Assembly: GCA_037367355.1 (NCBI GenBank)
Contig: CM074704.1
Location: 1,736,001 to 1,800,000, forward strand
DNA: 64,000 bases
Direction of reading: 5' to 3'
Origin: Neoscytalidium dimidiatum
Taxonomy: Eukaryota; Ascomycota; Dothideomycetes; Botryosphaeriales; Botryosphaeriaceae
Position 1 is the first letter of the stretch; each line of letters begins with the position of its first letter. Positions 1-10,225 of the stretch are shown here, in pieces. The translations under genes and the position numbers were made by a program. A model generated the notes under the pieces. The model was not told where the DNA came from. It searched no databases and saw only the letters and a program-made list of their open reading frames with translations.

Positions 1-1
1 C

Positions 2-1282
2 GCTACAGGTTTCGCTTCTGGTCATGACTTAGAGAACTCTGATCAAGGTGAAGAGGGTTTGAATCGCGGTAAAGAGGGTCAAAACCATGGCAGAAGGGAG
101 ACCAGCTGCGGGACCAAGCCCGATGGATTATCACGTAAGGATTGGGCCGATAACCTAGATGGCGTGCGCAGAATAATCACCTCCGCTGGTCGTACGCTCC
201 CCTGGCACCTTCGACCGCTTACTTTCGAGACTTGGAAGAAGAGGGTTGATAGAACGATCGAGCTTCGTGTGAGTTTGGATCTCCAATCCTTGCAGGATCA
301 ACTTACATACGAGTAGAACAGTAGGGAGTCTCGGCTTATGCAGCTACCGCGCGAGATCCGCCTTCGAATCTTCGAATATGCACTGGTGTGTGAGAACTCG
401 GTCCATTTCTGCCCCAGGCTACGCCCTGACTTTCGCCGCTCGTACAACGAAATGCTCAGAGCCGGAGTGTACGAGAAGAACCAAAGCAGGGATTTCAAAT
501 TGCAGAAAGAGATCAAAAATGCAAAAAAGAAAAACTTCTCGCACTACTTTCTTGGCGACGACTTCGTATGGTGCAAGTCTCCAGGCCTCCTCCACGTGTC
601 GAGGGCTGTCAGCGAGGAGGCCGGCATCATCCTATACAGAAAGAATACGTTTTCATTCCGCGACGTCTATGGCTTCGTCGCCCTCGAATGCTTCCTGAAC
701 ACTGTCAGTCAATTCAACCTCAACCAGATCCGCAAGCTCGAAGTCCATGTTCCTATTTGGTTCCACGGTCCGACTCTAGACAAGCTTCGCTCTACATGGG
801 TCCTCAAGTCAGCCACGTCTTTCGGTCTCGTTCCTACCATGCCACACAAGGATAGGCTCAGGGGCTCCTTCGAGACGTGCATCCGCAAGTTGGCCAGGTC
901 CGGTAGACTGAAGGAGCTGAATCTCATCGTCAAACCGTCGTACGTCGAGCACTGGCACATGGAGTACCACGAAGCTACATCTAGTATGCCTAAGAATAAG
1001 CAGATGGTCTACGCGAAGCGCCTCAGTGTCGAGGAGTTCTGCTTTCGTCATATTCTTGCCAGCATCCCCAAGCTGAAGATCACAGTCATTGCCGAGGAGG
1101 GCTTCGGTGCACCTTGGATTCACGGAGAAGAGTTTCCGGGCGAGCTGGAGCAGTACAAGCAGTACTACGCTGCGGTCGAGGCTAAGTGCAAGCACTACGG
1201 GTTCCACTACGTGCAGAGGCACCCGGCTGAAGTACGTGACTTCATCACGATCATGTTCGAGGAGTATACTTGTTCTATATAA
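2..1282 (+). CDS. 2EXR-family hypothetical protein, 5' end outside window
   Basis: The reading frame is open to the left edge of the window, so the start codon is missing. I read two exons, 2..268 and 317..1282. They are joined by a 48-bp intron (GTGAGT donor at 269, CTTAC-like branch near 302, TAG acceptor ending at 316) that keeps the frame. The joined protein contains LPREIRLRIFEYAL, the opening motif of the fungal 2EXR/F-box-like family, followed by further conserved-looking text (a CKSPGLLHVSRAVSEEA segment, typical of the 'LL.vcr.i..Ea' second block). The family is common in Pezizomycotina and has no established biochemical role. No signal peptide or membrane segment is seen in the visible part. 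The ATG at 338 could instead start a shorter 314-residue product, but it falls inside the conserved motif, so I prefer the longer model. Confidence 0.75.
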
Positions 1283-3598
1283 TGGTTCTACTTCGAAGGT
1301 GCTGCAGGCTGTTGATCAGGGCATTGATCTGCGGATCATCCGCCGCGAGGCTCAAAGGCAGATGCCGTCGCCTTCAATTGGCGGTCCGCATAACATGGAA
1401 ACCATCGCTTTTACGCCGGGCTATAATTCTCCGTTCACGTAGTTGAGCTTGGCTTACCGCGAAACATGGTTATTCTGTTTCCCGCTTTCTCAGAATTGAA
1501 TTGCGGGGCTCAGATCTGGAAAGGTTAGGTTTCTTGTTAGGTTGAGGAGAGGTGAGAAGCTTCATAGAACGAAAGCGTCATAGCTTCAAGATATCAGGTT
1601 TTTTGTCATCTCCCATTAGGGGATGAACAACCGCAAAAGACTTGGTCTCTGGCTTTCACCTTTTCATACGGTGTCTACAACAGAACAATGTACTTTGCAA
1701 CAATTCTTGGTTCCACCGTGGCAGAGGGTCTGCGGCCTGGCGACTCTTTATTCGTATTTCCATCTTGAAGGACATACTGCGCGTCTTGTGCAAGGTCGAT
1801 TTCCAACATCTTGCACTCGAATTTGAGCTTGTTTAAGGGAATCGAAGCCGTGATATATATTGAAAAAAAAAAAAAAAAAAGCTCGGCTTATCTATGCCCC
1901 GTGCGTACTCGGGGTTTAAAAAGCAAGAGACATGCAACGAGATCCTCTGCTCCGTTGGGAATGGGGCTGATAGAATTGATGATGTACCGATTGGAATTTA
2001 CCATCTTGTGGCCAGTCGTATTAGACGTGCGGACGCGAATGCAACTAGCATGACGCATACTGTACATGACCATATCATCGAAGGCCTCACCGTCGAATTC
2101 CCGAAGGACATCTCGACGACTTTTCACCCGGGGTACCCCTCCATTATGAGCATGCCCCAGCGCACAGTGGCAAAACCAAAGCATCGTTGTACGACGAGGC
2201 ATGCTTCAGATTAAACCCTCAAATGGCATCTACTGACATGGTTATAGGCGGTTGTGCGATGCTTGCAGCCACTTCTTGATACCGTGAAGGAGAGCCGTCA
2301 CAAGTAACGGTGCGGAAGGTCACGAGTCCATTGCTTGACAGCTCTGTCGACTACGCCTTGCCTGGCATTGCCGTTTCGCTATGTTAGGAAACCATCTCTT
2401 ATTCCAACTTATCGTCGATGCTCGCCAAGCTGCAATGACAACGTGCACATGCAAGTTTTGAGTTTCTATAGCTGGGCAGAAACTGCAGGACAACGGAGAA
2501 ACCTCCGGCATAATGCAGCATAGGCGAATCGCCCCTGCATTCGCATCCCTCAGCCTTCTTGCAGGGGCGGGCCGTTTTATGCGCGCAACGTTGCAGGAAG
2601 GCCTTGACCAGCAGAGAGCACGCATGTTTCATCAGACGGTGGCGACGACGCCGAATATTGGGCCATGTCCGCTTCGCTGGCTGCTATTGACTCGGGAAGT
2701 GGCTGCATGATGGGGCGATAATCAAACGACGCTACCGGGATATATTACACGGAACATCAACAGCAAAACCTCCCCAGTACGATCTCGCCTCTGGATGTCT
2801 TTACTCAGTCCCCTCTTTCTTGCCGTCTCGACTGTTCTCGCTTACCGGTGGATTGTCCTTCTGATCCCAGTGGGCCCGGGAAAGGGGAAATGAGTGGATC
2901 TGCTGATGCAGATGCTTCTCCGGAGCTTTGGCGAGTTCGTATCGAGAACGCACATTCCAGATGGAGCAAAGGGGCAGAGGCATTTGAGTTTGCGCCATCA
3001 TTATTGCCGGATGACGTGTTGGAGCTGGGGGGGGGGAAGAAGCAGGCGATCAAGCTTTCGCGCCGCGTTTCACGGATCCCGGCAGAGAGCGAAGCTTCAA
3101 GAAAATCTGCAGCACGGCCGTTGGAAGAAAGCCGCACTTTGGTGTTGTGAACGTTCGATCGAAGCAAGGGCAGCACACATCGACAACACGATTCGCGACG
3201 AATTCGACGGACACTATCAAGCATTCCTCGTCATTTCCCGCTTCATATTCTTGGCCCAATCACGCATCCATGAGGGCAACTCAAAAGCACTCAGTACGGG
3301 GAGGTGAACAAGCAAGAATTACACACAGCGAATGCGGCACTGCTCTCTCTCCCTTCATCATTCCTTGCACGAGCGTGCGGTCGTACTACCGGTACGTTGG
3401 TGAGCAGAGCCTCTTAATCGTTTTATAAGACTATCTGAGTCACGGAACAGGGAGCTGACACCACCACGTCGTCCTCAGGACGCATCTTGAAGGCCGCGTA
3501 AAAGCAGGACGATTCTCAGCACTCAAATTTTACAGTATATATTTGCCAAACACATTTTCTTCCCAACAACCCCGGAAAAGGGGTTGGCGAGCGCATCA
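1283..3598. other. Intergenic, no convincing gene
   Basis: A 2.3-kb stretch. It holds an 18-nt A run at 1863..1880 and several short ORFs on both strands that overlap one another and lack any family motif. The best is 1894..2214 (+, 106 residues), which has an ATG but no recognisable domain. A G8 run sits near 3028. I find no transposon ends or repeats here. Confidence 0.5.
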
Positions 3599-3672
3599 GC
3601 GATGGTGGTGTAGTTGGTTATCACGTCAGTCTAACACACTGAAGGTCCTGGGTTCAAGTCCCGGCCGTCGTA
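3599..3672 (+). tRNA. tRNA-Val (anticodon AAC), no intron
   Basis: A complete cloverleaf can be folded by hand. Acceptor 3599..3605 pairs with 3665..3671, with two wobble pairs. The D-arm has GTG/CAC at 3608..3610 and 3622..3624. The anticodon stem is TCAGT/ACTGA (3626..3630 and 3638..3642) around the loop CTAACAC, placing AAC at 3633..3635. The T-arm is CTGGG/CCCGG around TTCAAGT (3653..3659). The discriminator base is A at 3672. The CCA end is not encoded, as expected for a eukaryotic nuclear tRNA. T-rich tracts follow at about 3678..3700 and can serve as the RNA polymerase III terminator. AAC is the usual major valine anticodon gene in eukaryotes (read as IAC). Confidence 0.95.
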
Positions 3673-4793
3673 CGCTCTTCTTCTTTTGCCTTTTTGCGTG
3701 CTGATCATGGGTGGAGAGGGGATTCTGGGCTGCTCTTTTGGTGGGCAAGGAGAGATTTTGGCGGTCGGGGGGTGTGCGGCGCACGGACGTTGCAGTAAAC
3801 CAACAGGAGTAAAGCGACCATGGAGAACGGCGAGACTTGCGCCGCCTGTTCGGCAGCTAGAGCAAGAGTACGGGAGGGTACGTACACGTTCCCCATCAGC
3901 TCAGCTTGGCGTCGAGACCCTGCCTATCTCTCAGCTCGTGGCGCCGCCCTTGCAGCAAGCTCGAAGCCAGCGAGCAACGCCTGCGGCACGTTCAGCTCGC
4001 CAATTCACCATGTCCAACGGAATGCGACAGCTGAAAGGGCCGAAGACGAAGTGCAGGAGGGAAAGAAAAAGAAAAAGAAAGAGGGAAAAACGGCGGTGCT
4101 TGATTGTGGTCGTTTCAATTTGCGGTGCTCAGGCCAGCGGCGGCACATCAGCCCCATCAGGCAGCCCTGTCCGCCCATCAGTCTGCCCGCTTGTCCATTC
4201 CTAACCCGACCCGACCATTGGGCCTGGTCCCAAGGGTCCCGCTATCTGCGTCAGCTTATATGCCCTCTCCCCAAACGCCGCCATCTCGCGCGCGTGCAGC
4301 TGCGGCCCTTTTCCTTCCTCTTCCTCTCTCTCCGCGCTCCGTGTGTGCCTAGCCCCGCCCCCCCCCCTGGCACCGATAACGACAACCTTCCGGAGGACGC
4401 GACTCCTGCATTCTCTCGTTACGACTGGACGGCTGTTTTTGCGCCGCGCTACTGAGGCTGCTGTAGCGTGCGCGCGCGCGTGAGCAGGGGGCTTGAGACC
4501 CTTTTTCTTTTTGGGCGGAATTGTGGAGTGAGAAGCAACGCCCGTGGTTCCGGCTTTCGAAACGGCCAAGAAGTTGGATGAAAGAGCAAAGTTTACCGCA
4601 CGTTCGCAACGGCTCCGTCGCAGCTCCTGGAAGGAAAAGTAAGGAAAGGGGAAAAAAAAAAAGAATAAAAGTGTCTGTTTATCACGAACAAGGGGTGGAA
4701 AAAGAGAGAGACGACCTTCGTTGTCGTCCGTTCACGACTCTCCGCCATTGGAATCCACGAAACAGGGCGGCGTATCGGCTTAACTGAGGAATC
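3673..4793. other. Intergenic, upstream region of the FAR-17a-like gene
   Basis: A region of 1.1 kb with several overlapping ORFs (for example 3686..4204 and 3820..4455) that show no family motif and are compositionally biased. It contains a C10 run near 4360, an alternating CG tract (GCGCGCGCG) near 4470, and purine-rich A/G tracts at about 4060..4090 and 4630..4670. I treat it as promoter and leader of the gene starting at 4794. Confidence 0.45.
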
Positions 4794-5996
4794 ATGTCGA
4801 TCCTCAAAAGAGTCGGCTTCGTCATCGACAAGCCCTTCGACCCTTCGCACCGCTTCGTGACATCGTGGCTGCTGCCTCCCGGCGCGCTCTTCGCCCTGCG
4901 CGCGCTGCTGTCCCTCTACGTCTTCGTGGCCATCTTCTTCAACCTGGGCTGGCGAGGCGCCCACCACCTGGGCGGCGTCGGCCAGTCGTTCTCCTTCTTC
5001 ACGAACCTAACCTACTGGGGCCTGGCATTTTATTTCGCCTTTTCCGCGCTTCACACCGGCACCTACTGGTTGACCGGGCGCCCTCTGCTGGCCCGCTGGC
5101 CGGTCGCCCTGCAGGTCCTGCATGGCATTTACTACAGCACCGTTACCAATTTTCCGTTTATCGTGACGAGTGAGTACTTTCCTTTTTTTTCCCCCTAAAT
5201 TTCCCGAATCTCGCGACCAATTCAGCCCATAATTCGCCCGGAGCAAAAAGAAAGAAAGAAAAAAGAAACAAAAAAGCAAAGCTTTTCCCAAGCATCTCTT
5301 GGCAACAGCCAGCCCCGCCCATCCTCCCCACCCCTAATCCTTCCTCTATCTTCCCTCCAGGAAACCACCCACCCTCCCAAAAAAAATAAAATAAAAAACA
5401 ACAAGGAAAAGAAACAAAACACTAAAACGTTCCCCCCCACAGTCGTCTACTGGGCCATCCTCTCCACCGCCTCGTTCGCCAACCCCTTCACCAGCTGGTA
5501 CAACGTCTCGGCGCACGCGATGAACTCGCTCTTCGCGCTGCTCGAGATCGCGCTGCCGCGCACGGCGCCGCCGCCGTGGTGGCACGCGGCGCCGCTCGCG
5601 CTCCTGCTGGCCTGCTACCTCGCCCTCGCCTACGTCACCTACTACGCCCAGGGCTTCTACGTCTACTCCTTCCTCGACGTCCGCGCCAACGGCAGCGCCG
5701 CCGTGGCCGGCTACTGCGTCGGCATCCTGGCCGGCATGGCCGTCGTCTTCGTCGCCGTGCGCTGGGCCATCCGCGGCAGGGTCGCGCTGACGGAGGGGGC
5801 GTGGCGGTGCGAGGGCCGGTGGAGCCGCAGGGACGGGGCCAGGCGCGCCGCCGACGGCGGAGGAGCCGACGGCGGCGCCGGCGAGGACGGGTACGTCGAG
5901 ATGGAGGCCGCCACGCAGGTGCACGAGGCCGTGAAGATGCGGTTGAGGGAGGAGGCGGAGATGCAGGCGCAGGCGCAAGTCGGGGTGAGGCATTGA
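4794..5996 (+). CDS. FAR-17a/AIG1-like multi-pass membrane protein
   Basis: Two exons, 4794..5169 and 5443..5996, give 309 residues. The 273-bp intron (GTGAGT donor, ACTAAAAC branch near 5421, CACAG acceptor) is long for this window; joining reads FPFIVT-IVYWAIL without a frame break. The protein has about six hydrophobic segments and the family signatures GQSFSFFTNLTYWGLAFYF (about residues 63-81), a GIYYSTVTNFPF block, and YYAQGFYVYSFLD near residue 205. The FAR-17a/AIG1 family includes mammalian ADTRP and AIG1, which hydrolyse fatty-acid esters of hydroxy fatty acids; whether this fungal member does so is untested. The C-terminal tail (about 70 residues) is polar, Gly/Ala/Glu-rich and probably cytosolic. 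The start is the first ATG after an in-frame stop. Confidence 0.85.
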
Positions 5997-6814
5997 TGTG
6001 GGGAGGTCTTTTCCCTTTTTTTTTTAATGTTTATTTTTGGGGAGGAGGCGAGGAGGGTTGTGGGGGGGAGGTTGCTGTGTGGAAAGATGGGACGCATGTG
6101 CTTATGTCATTTGTACGATGAAGTTGCTGATGACGTCGGGGAGGTTTTGTTGCATTGTAGATGTGGTGTGGAGTTTGGTGGATATACCTTCCAGGACATG
6201 TTTGCTTCGGTCTGTGATCGCGAGGCAGGAGAAATCACATTTGATACCTCATCAGAACTTCCCTCGACTCCATCAAGACCCTGCTAGAAGAGTGCTTGCG
6301 TTGAACCCCCGATTTAGGCATATCGTGTTTCCCTTTTTCCCTGAATGCTCGGCACGACCTGGAAAGTGTGACATGCGTCTGAATTTGGTTTGCTAGATGG
6401 CTGCGAGGCGCGCAAGGGCGCAGCTCGCACCGAAGACTAAAATTGTGTTATAGTGAAATATTGAAAGTTGTCACAGTCCCGCAGTGAACCCGCTTTGTCA
6501 CCTGAAATGGCCCTCCAACGCGTATATAGCGACTTCGATGGTCTTCGCCTTACGAGAATCCTAAAACCCTTCCGCGGCAATCGGACCACCTTGGTTTGTT
6601 GTCATAAAATGTTGTTATTACAGACTATGAGCAGAGCCAGGATATCTAAATACCAGAAGAGTTACAGGTCTGCTAATTACTGGACAGGTATGAGACCATC
6701 CTCATCACCATGCCGAAAGACCAAAATGTAGGCACGAGTCTATACCCATCTAACATGCGCCCCGTCTATCTATCTTACCGGTCGTCGAATCATGACTTTC
6801 CCCCCTCAAAGTCC
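5997..6814. other. Convergent intergenic region
   Basis: Lies between two genes that end towards each other. It contains a T10 run near 6016 and G/T-rich sequence. No ORF with recognisable content. Confidence 0.5.
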
Positions 6815-8727
6815 TTACCGCTTCTCCTCATCAGCCACCTTCTTCTCCTCCCTAAACCCCTGCTCCGTCTTCAAAGCCTGATCGAGCGGCAAGCCCTCGG
6901 CGAACAGGCTAATCACCCCGGCCAACCCCGCCAACGCGCACATGACGATCCACACGCGCCTCAGCCCGAACACGTACGCCACCTTCAACTGGTCCTTGGC
7001 CTCGCCGCCGGGCATCGCCTTGATCACCTCGACCAGGCCGCTCGCGTCCTTGCTGTACTGGCCCGCGAACGGGGCGAGGGCGGGGTAGGTCAGCAGCTTC
7101 TCGCGGATCTGGTTCTGGAAGATGACGCCGCCGATGGCGACGCCCAGCGTCTGGCCGAGGGCGCGGAGGAAGGCGAACATGGTGACGGCGGCGGCCTGGT
7201 CCTCGGCGGCGGCGGCGGCCTGCACGGCCATGCCCATGCTGGGGAAGAGGATGCCGGTGCCGACGCCGGGGACGAGGTTGAGGAAGATCCAGGCCGGCAC
7301 GGACGTGTCGACGTCCAGGTAGATGAGCAGCCCCAGCCCGAACGTCGTCAGGAACCAGCCCGACCACAGCGCCCAGCGGTAGCGGCCCGTGTGGGCGATG
7401 GCGAAGCCGACGGCCATGGCGGCCGGCGCGACGGTGAAGGTCTGCGGGAAGAGCGCGACGCCGGCGAGGATGGGCGAGTAGCCTTTGACGGCTTCGTAGT
7501 AGAGCGGCGCGTAGTACAGCTCCGACCAGAGGACCAGCCCGTGCAGGACGGTTTGCGCGAAGGTGGAGGCGGCGGTGCGGTTCTTGAAGACGCGGGTCTG
7601 GATGAGGGGGTTGGTCGCGTAGCGGTCTTCGTAGACGATGAAGGCGATGAGGGCGACGCCGCAGAGGATGAGCGGGACGAGCGTGCGCCAGGAAGACCAT
7701 GCGTACATGACGCCGCCCCAGGTGATGGGGATGAGGAAGCCGGTGGTCGAGGCGACGAAGACGATCACACCGGGCCAGTCGATGCGGAGGAGCTTGTGCA
7801 TGAGCGAGGTTGGGTGGAAGTGCAGCTTCATGAAGAAGATTATGAGGGGGACGCCGATGCCGATGAAAGGGAGGTTGATCCAGAAGATCCAGCGCCAGCT
7901 AACGTTCTCGGCAAAGCCGCCGCCTGTTGACAGTCAGTCGTTCTGTTACCGTTTGCATTGTTTCGGGGAGGGGAACCACTACATACCCAGCAGTGGTCCA
8001 AATACTGTTCCCAACGCCCACATGGACGAGATCATACTGAACCACTTGCCACGTTCCCGCAGCGGTACGAGATCAGTTACAACGATCTCTGTGAGAACGA
8101 TGATGCCTCCGCCGCCGATACCTTGGATGCTGCGGCCTACGAGGATGACTGTGAAGTTGTTGGCAACAGCGGCGATTATAGCACCGGCGCCAAAGAAAGC
8201 CAGTGACACGAATATCATGGGCTTGCGGCCGAAGACATCGCTGAAGGACCCTAAGACTGGCTGGAATACAGTAGAGGTCAGGAGGAAAGAGGTTCCAGCC
8301 CAGAATGCCTCAATGGCCGAGCCTTGAAGTACTTTAGCCATGATCTAGACGTCGTTAGCCCACAATCTGGGATGCTGTTGGCAAGAAATCTGACCGAAAG
8401 AGCGACTGAGATGCTAGTTGCGTCGAGAGCAGCCATCAGGGTGATGACAGACAAGGATGTGAAGGCGACATAAAAGCGCCAACCAGGATTGAACGATGCG
8501 GCTGGTTGGGTGGTTTCGGCAGTTTCTGAGGCCAATGGCGCGGGCTCTTTGCGGCCTTCTGCTGATTGGGGAGCGATATCGTTGGACAGGGACTCTGATT
8601 TCGCCGAAGCGACTTCTGATTGTGGTAACGACATTTCGGCCATGTCTGTGGAGGGTGTCGACAATGTTGTAGAGCCAACCTTTAGCCTCGAGAAAGACCC
8701 GAGTCTTTTTTTGTGGGGCAGCTGCAA
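6815..8727 (-). CDS. MFS multidrug transporter (DHA2-like)
   Basis: Three exons on the minus strand: 8727..8395, 8344..7987 and 7923..6815, giving 599 residues. Introns are 50 bp (GTCAGA donor, CTAAC branch, TAG) and 63 bp (GTATGT donor, CAG). A polar Ser/Glu/Pro-rich N-terminal tail of about 80 residues precedes FNPGWRFYVAFTSLSVITL, the usual first membrane segment. The diagnostic MFS loop GSFSDVFGRKPM follows, then VGRSIQGIGGGGI (DHA2 motif C region) and NVSWRWIFWINLP. The count of hydrophobic stretches fits 12-14 segments. The role is proton-coupled export of toxic compounds across the plasma membrane; the substrate cannot be told from sequence. The start could instead be the ATG at 8643 (MAEMSLPQ), which only shortens the tail. 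No biosynthetic cluster genes are adjacent. Confidence 0.88.
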
Positions 8728-10225
8728 CCTTCAAGAGCCCTCAGGCTAGTCACGGGGCTGCTAAGTGTGGTGGTTGAAAGAACTTGATCAATGGAGCGGC
8801 CAGATTCCGGTCCCGTCTAGAGCACTGTGGTGGGGCTGAAAGCAGAGCACACAACGTTCGGTGGCGTGAATCAGAAAGAAGAGATAAGGTGAGGCGGATT
8901 TTGTCCTCTTGACCTGGTGGGGTATTGTGGGCGTAGAGATATCTAACGTCAAGCACGCGCTCTCTCATGATTTATAAAAGAAAACATCCACATTTGCAAC
9001 GCGCAAAAGTTGCTCCATCTTTTAGAGCCGGCCGGACATAGGATAAGCGGGCGCATGTTGGGGCTGCGTTTGGATGACATCGGACCGTCTTGATGACCGT
9101 GTCAGAGGATCTTTCGGTAAAGTCATTTCGAGGCTGAACTTCGCAGCACCTATGACAACAACGACTGTAAGGCTGGCGGCAGGACGGTGGAGCCGGCTGC
9201 CGACGCGGCTGGTCTGCGAACAGTAAAGCGTAAGCTGTGGGCGGACCGATGTCGCTCCCCATCCTTCGATGCAAGCCTCCGGGCGTGTTGTCGAAGGCAG
9301 CAGCTGGCTAGTCGTGGTCTGGTGGAGCAGTAGTGGCTGCCGCGCGGCAGGATGTTGGTCCGCACTGAAATAGAGGCGGTGGGCAGGGTCGGAGGAAATC
9401 AGGCGTGCAGGCAGAAGAGTCGGCCTGACGTTCGCCCGAGCCCTTCGCCGATCACGTGCTCGCTTCGCCCTCCTCAGAGGTATTAGGCAGCACTCGTTCG
9501 CGCGAGCCCCATTCAACCTCTCCTCTTCATCTCAGACACCTGCCGGCGAACTCTGTCATAACCTCCATATGAGAAATTTCCACACTCTCGGCGTCGCATC
9601 ACACCACCAACTTGATCCGGACAGTGCCGATCGGCGACCACTGCCGGTCGGCGACCACTGCCCTTGTACTGTACATACACACCATCTCTCTTACGTTGAT
9701 AGCAAACCCAAATGCAGATCAAGCAGTCCCCAGATCGGACGACAACTCTCATGGTCGACTGTCTCTAGCTGCGCCGACCTCTTGGTAGACTCGTGAGCCA
9801 ACCAGCGCCGGCCGTGCTCAACCTTATTTGAAATATCGATCGCAGGAAACCCAAGAACATGGTCCCTCTCCCAGATCTCCAACGGTCTCCGCAAAGGCTG
9901 TCGGAAGAAGATTTTATGAGCAGGATCTGTCAATCTGTCCTTAAAATCAACACCGGCTCCTGTTACTGGCCAGACTTCTCGCCCTCTCATTTCTCTCAGA
10001 TCGATGCATTTCTAGACCGCCCGTCATCCACCAACCGTCCTTTCTTTGTTGATTGCCCGCCAAGCACCAAATCCGGAATGCTTGCTCATTCATCACGCGG
10101 GCTTGCATGCCCCTTTGTTGTACGTGCCTGCCTCGTGAAGTCTTATCATTCCCGCCCTCTCTCCATTGCAGTTCTTGAAACACTTGAGTCATTCTGCTAC
10201 ATCTATCGTAGCCCTCGCATCAGGA
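8728..10225. promoter_or_regulatory. Divergent intergenic region between the MFS exporter and the Ser/Pro-rich gene
   Basis: A region of 1.5 kb between divergently read genes. ORFs on the minus strand (for example 9022..9516) are Arg/Pro/Ser-biased and show no motif. At 9623..9660 a GGCGACCACTGCC block is directly repeated, a possible transcription-factor binding pair. A CCATTGCAG acceptor-like site at about 10163..10171, with the frame open through to the ATG at 10226, leaves room for an unrecognised 5' exon of the downstream gene. Confidence 0.4.

Noticed and set aside
1863..1880. A18 run taken as the tail of a retrotransposed element
   Set aside because: No target-site duplication, no reverse-transcriptase or gene homology upstream; likely a simple homopolymer.
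2805..3224. 139-residue minus-strand ORF
   Set aside because: No motif, competing frames on the other strand, low-complexity composition.
5346..5993. Minus-strand ORF of 215 residues opposite the FAR-17a-like gene
   Set aside because: His/Leu/Arg and Gly-biased shadow; it also runs through the intron of the real gene.
6710..7930. Plus-strand ORF of 406 residues opposite the MFS gene
   Set aside because: Composition (Asp/Gly/Arg/Glu/His-rich without motifs) is that of a shadow frame; the minus strand encodes a full transporter.
9022..9516. 164-residue minus-strand ORF in the exporter promoter region
   Set aside because: Arg/Ser/Pro-biased with no motif, and overlapped by other ORFs; no evidence of coding.
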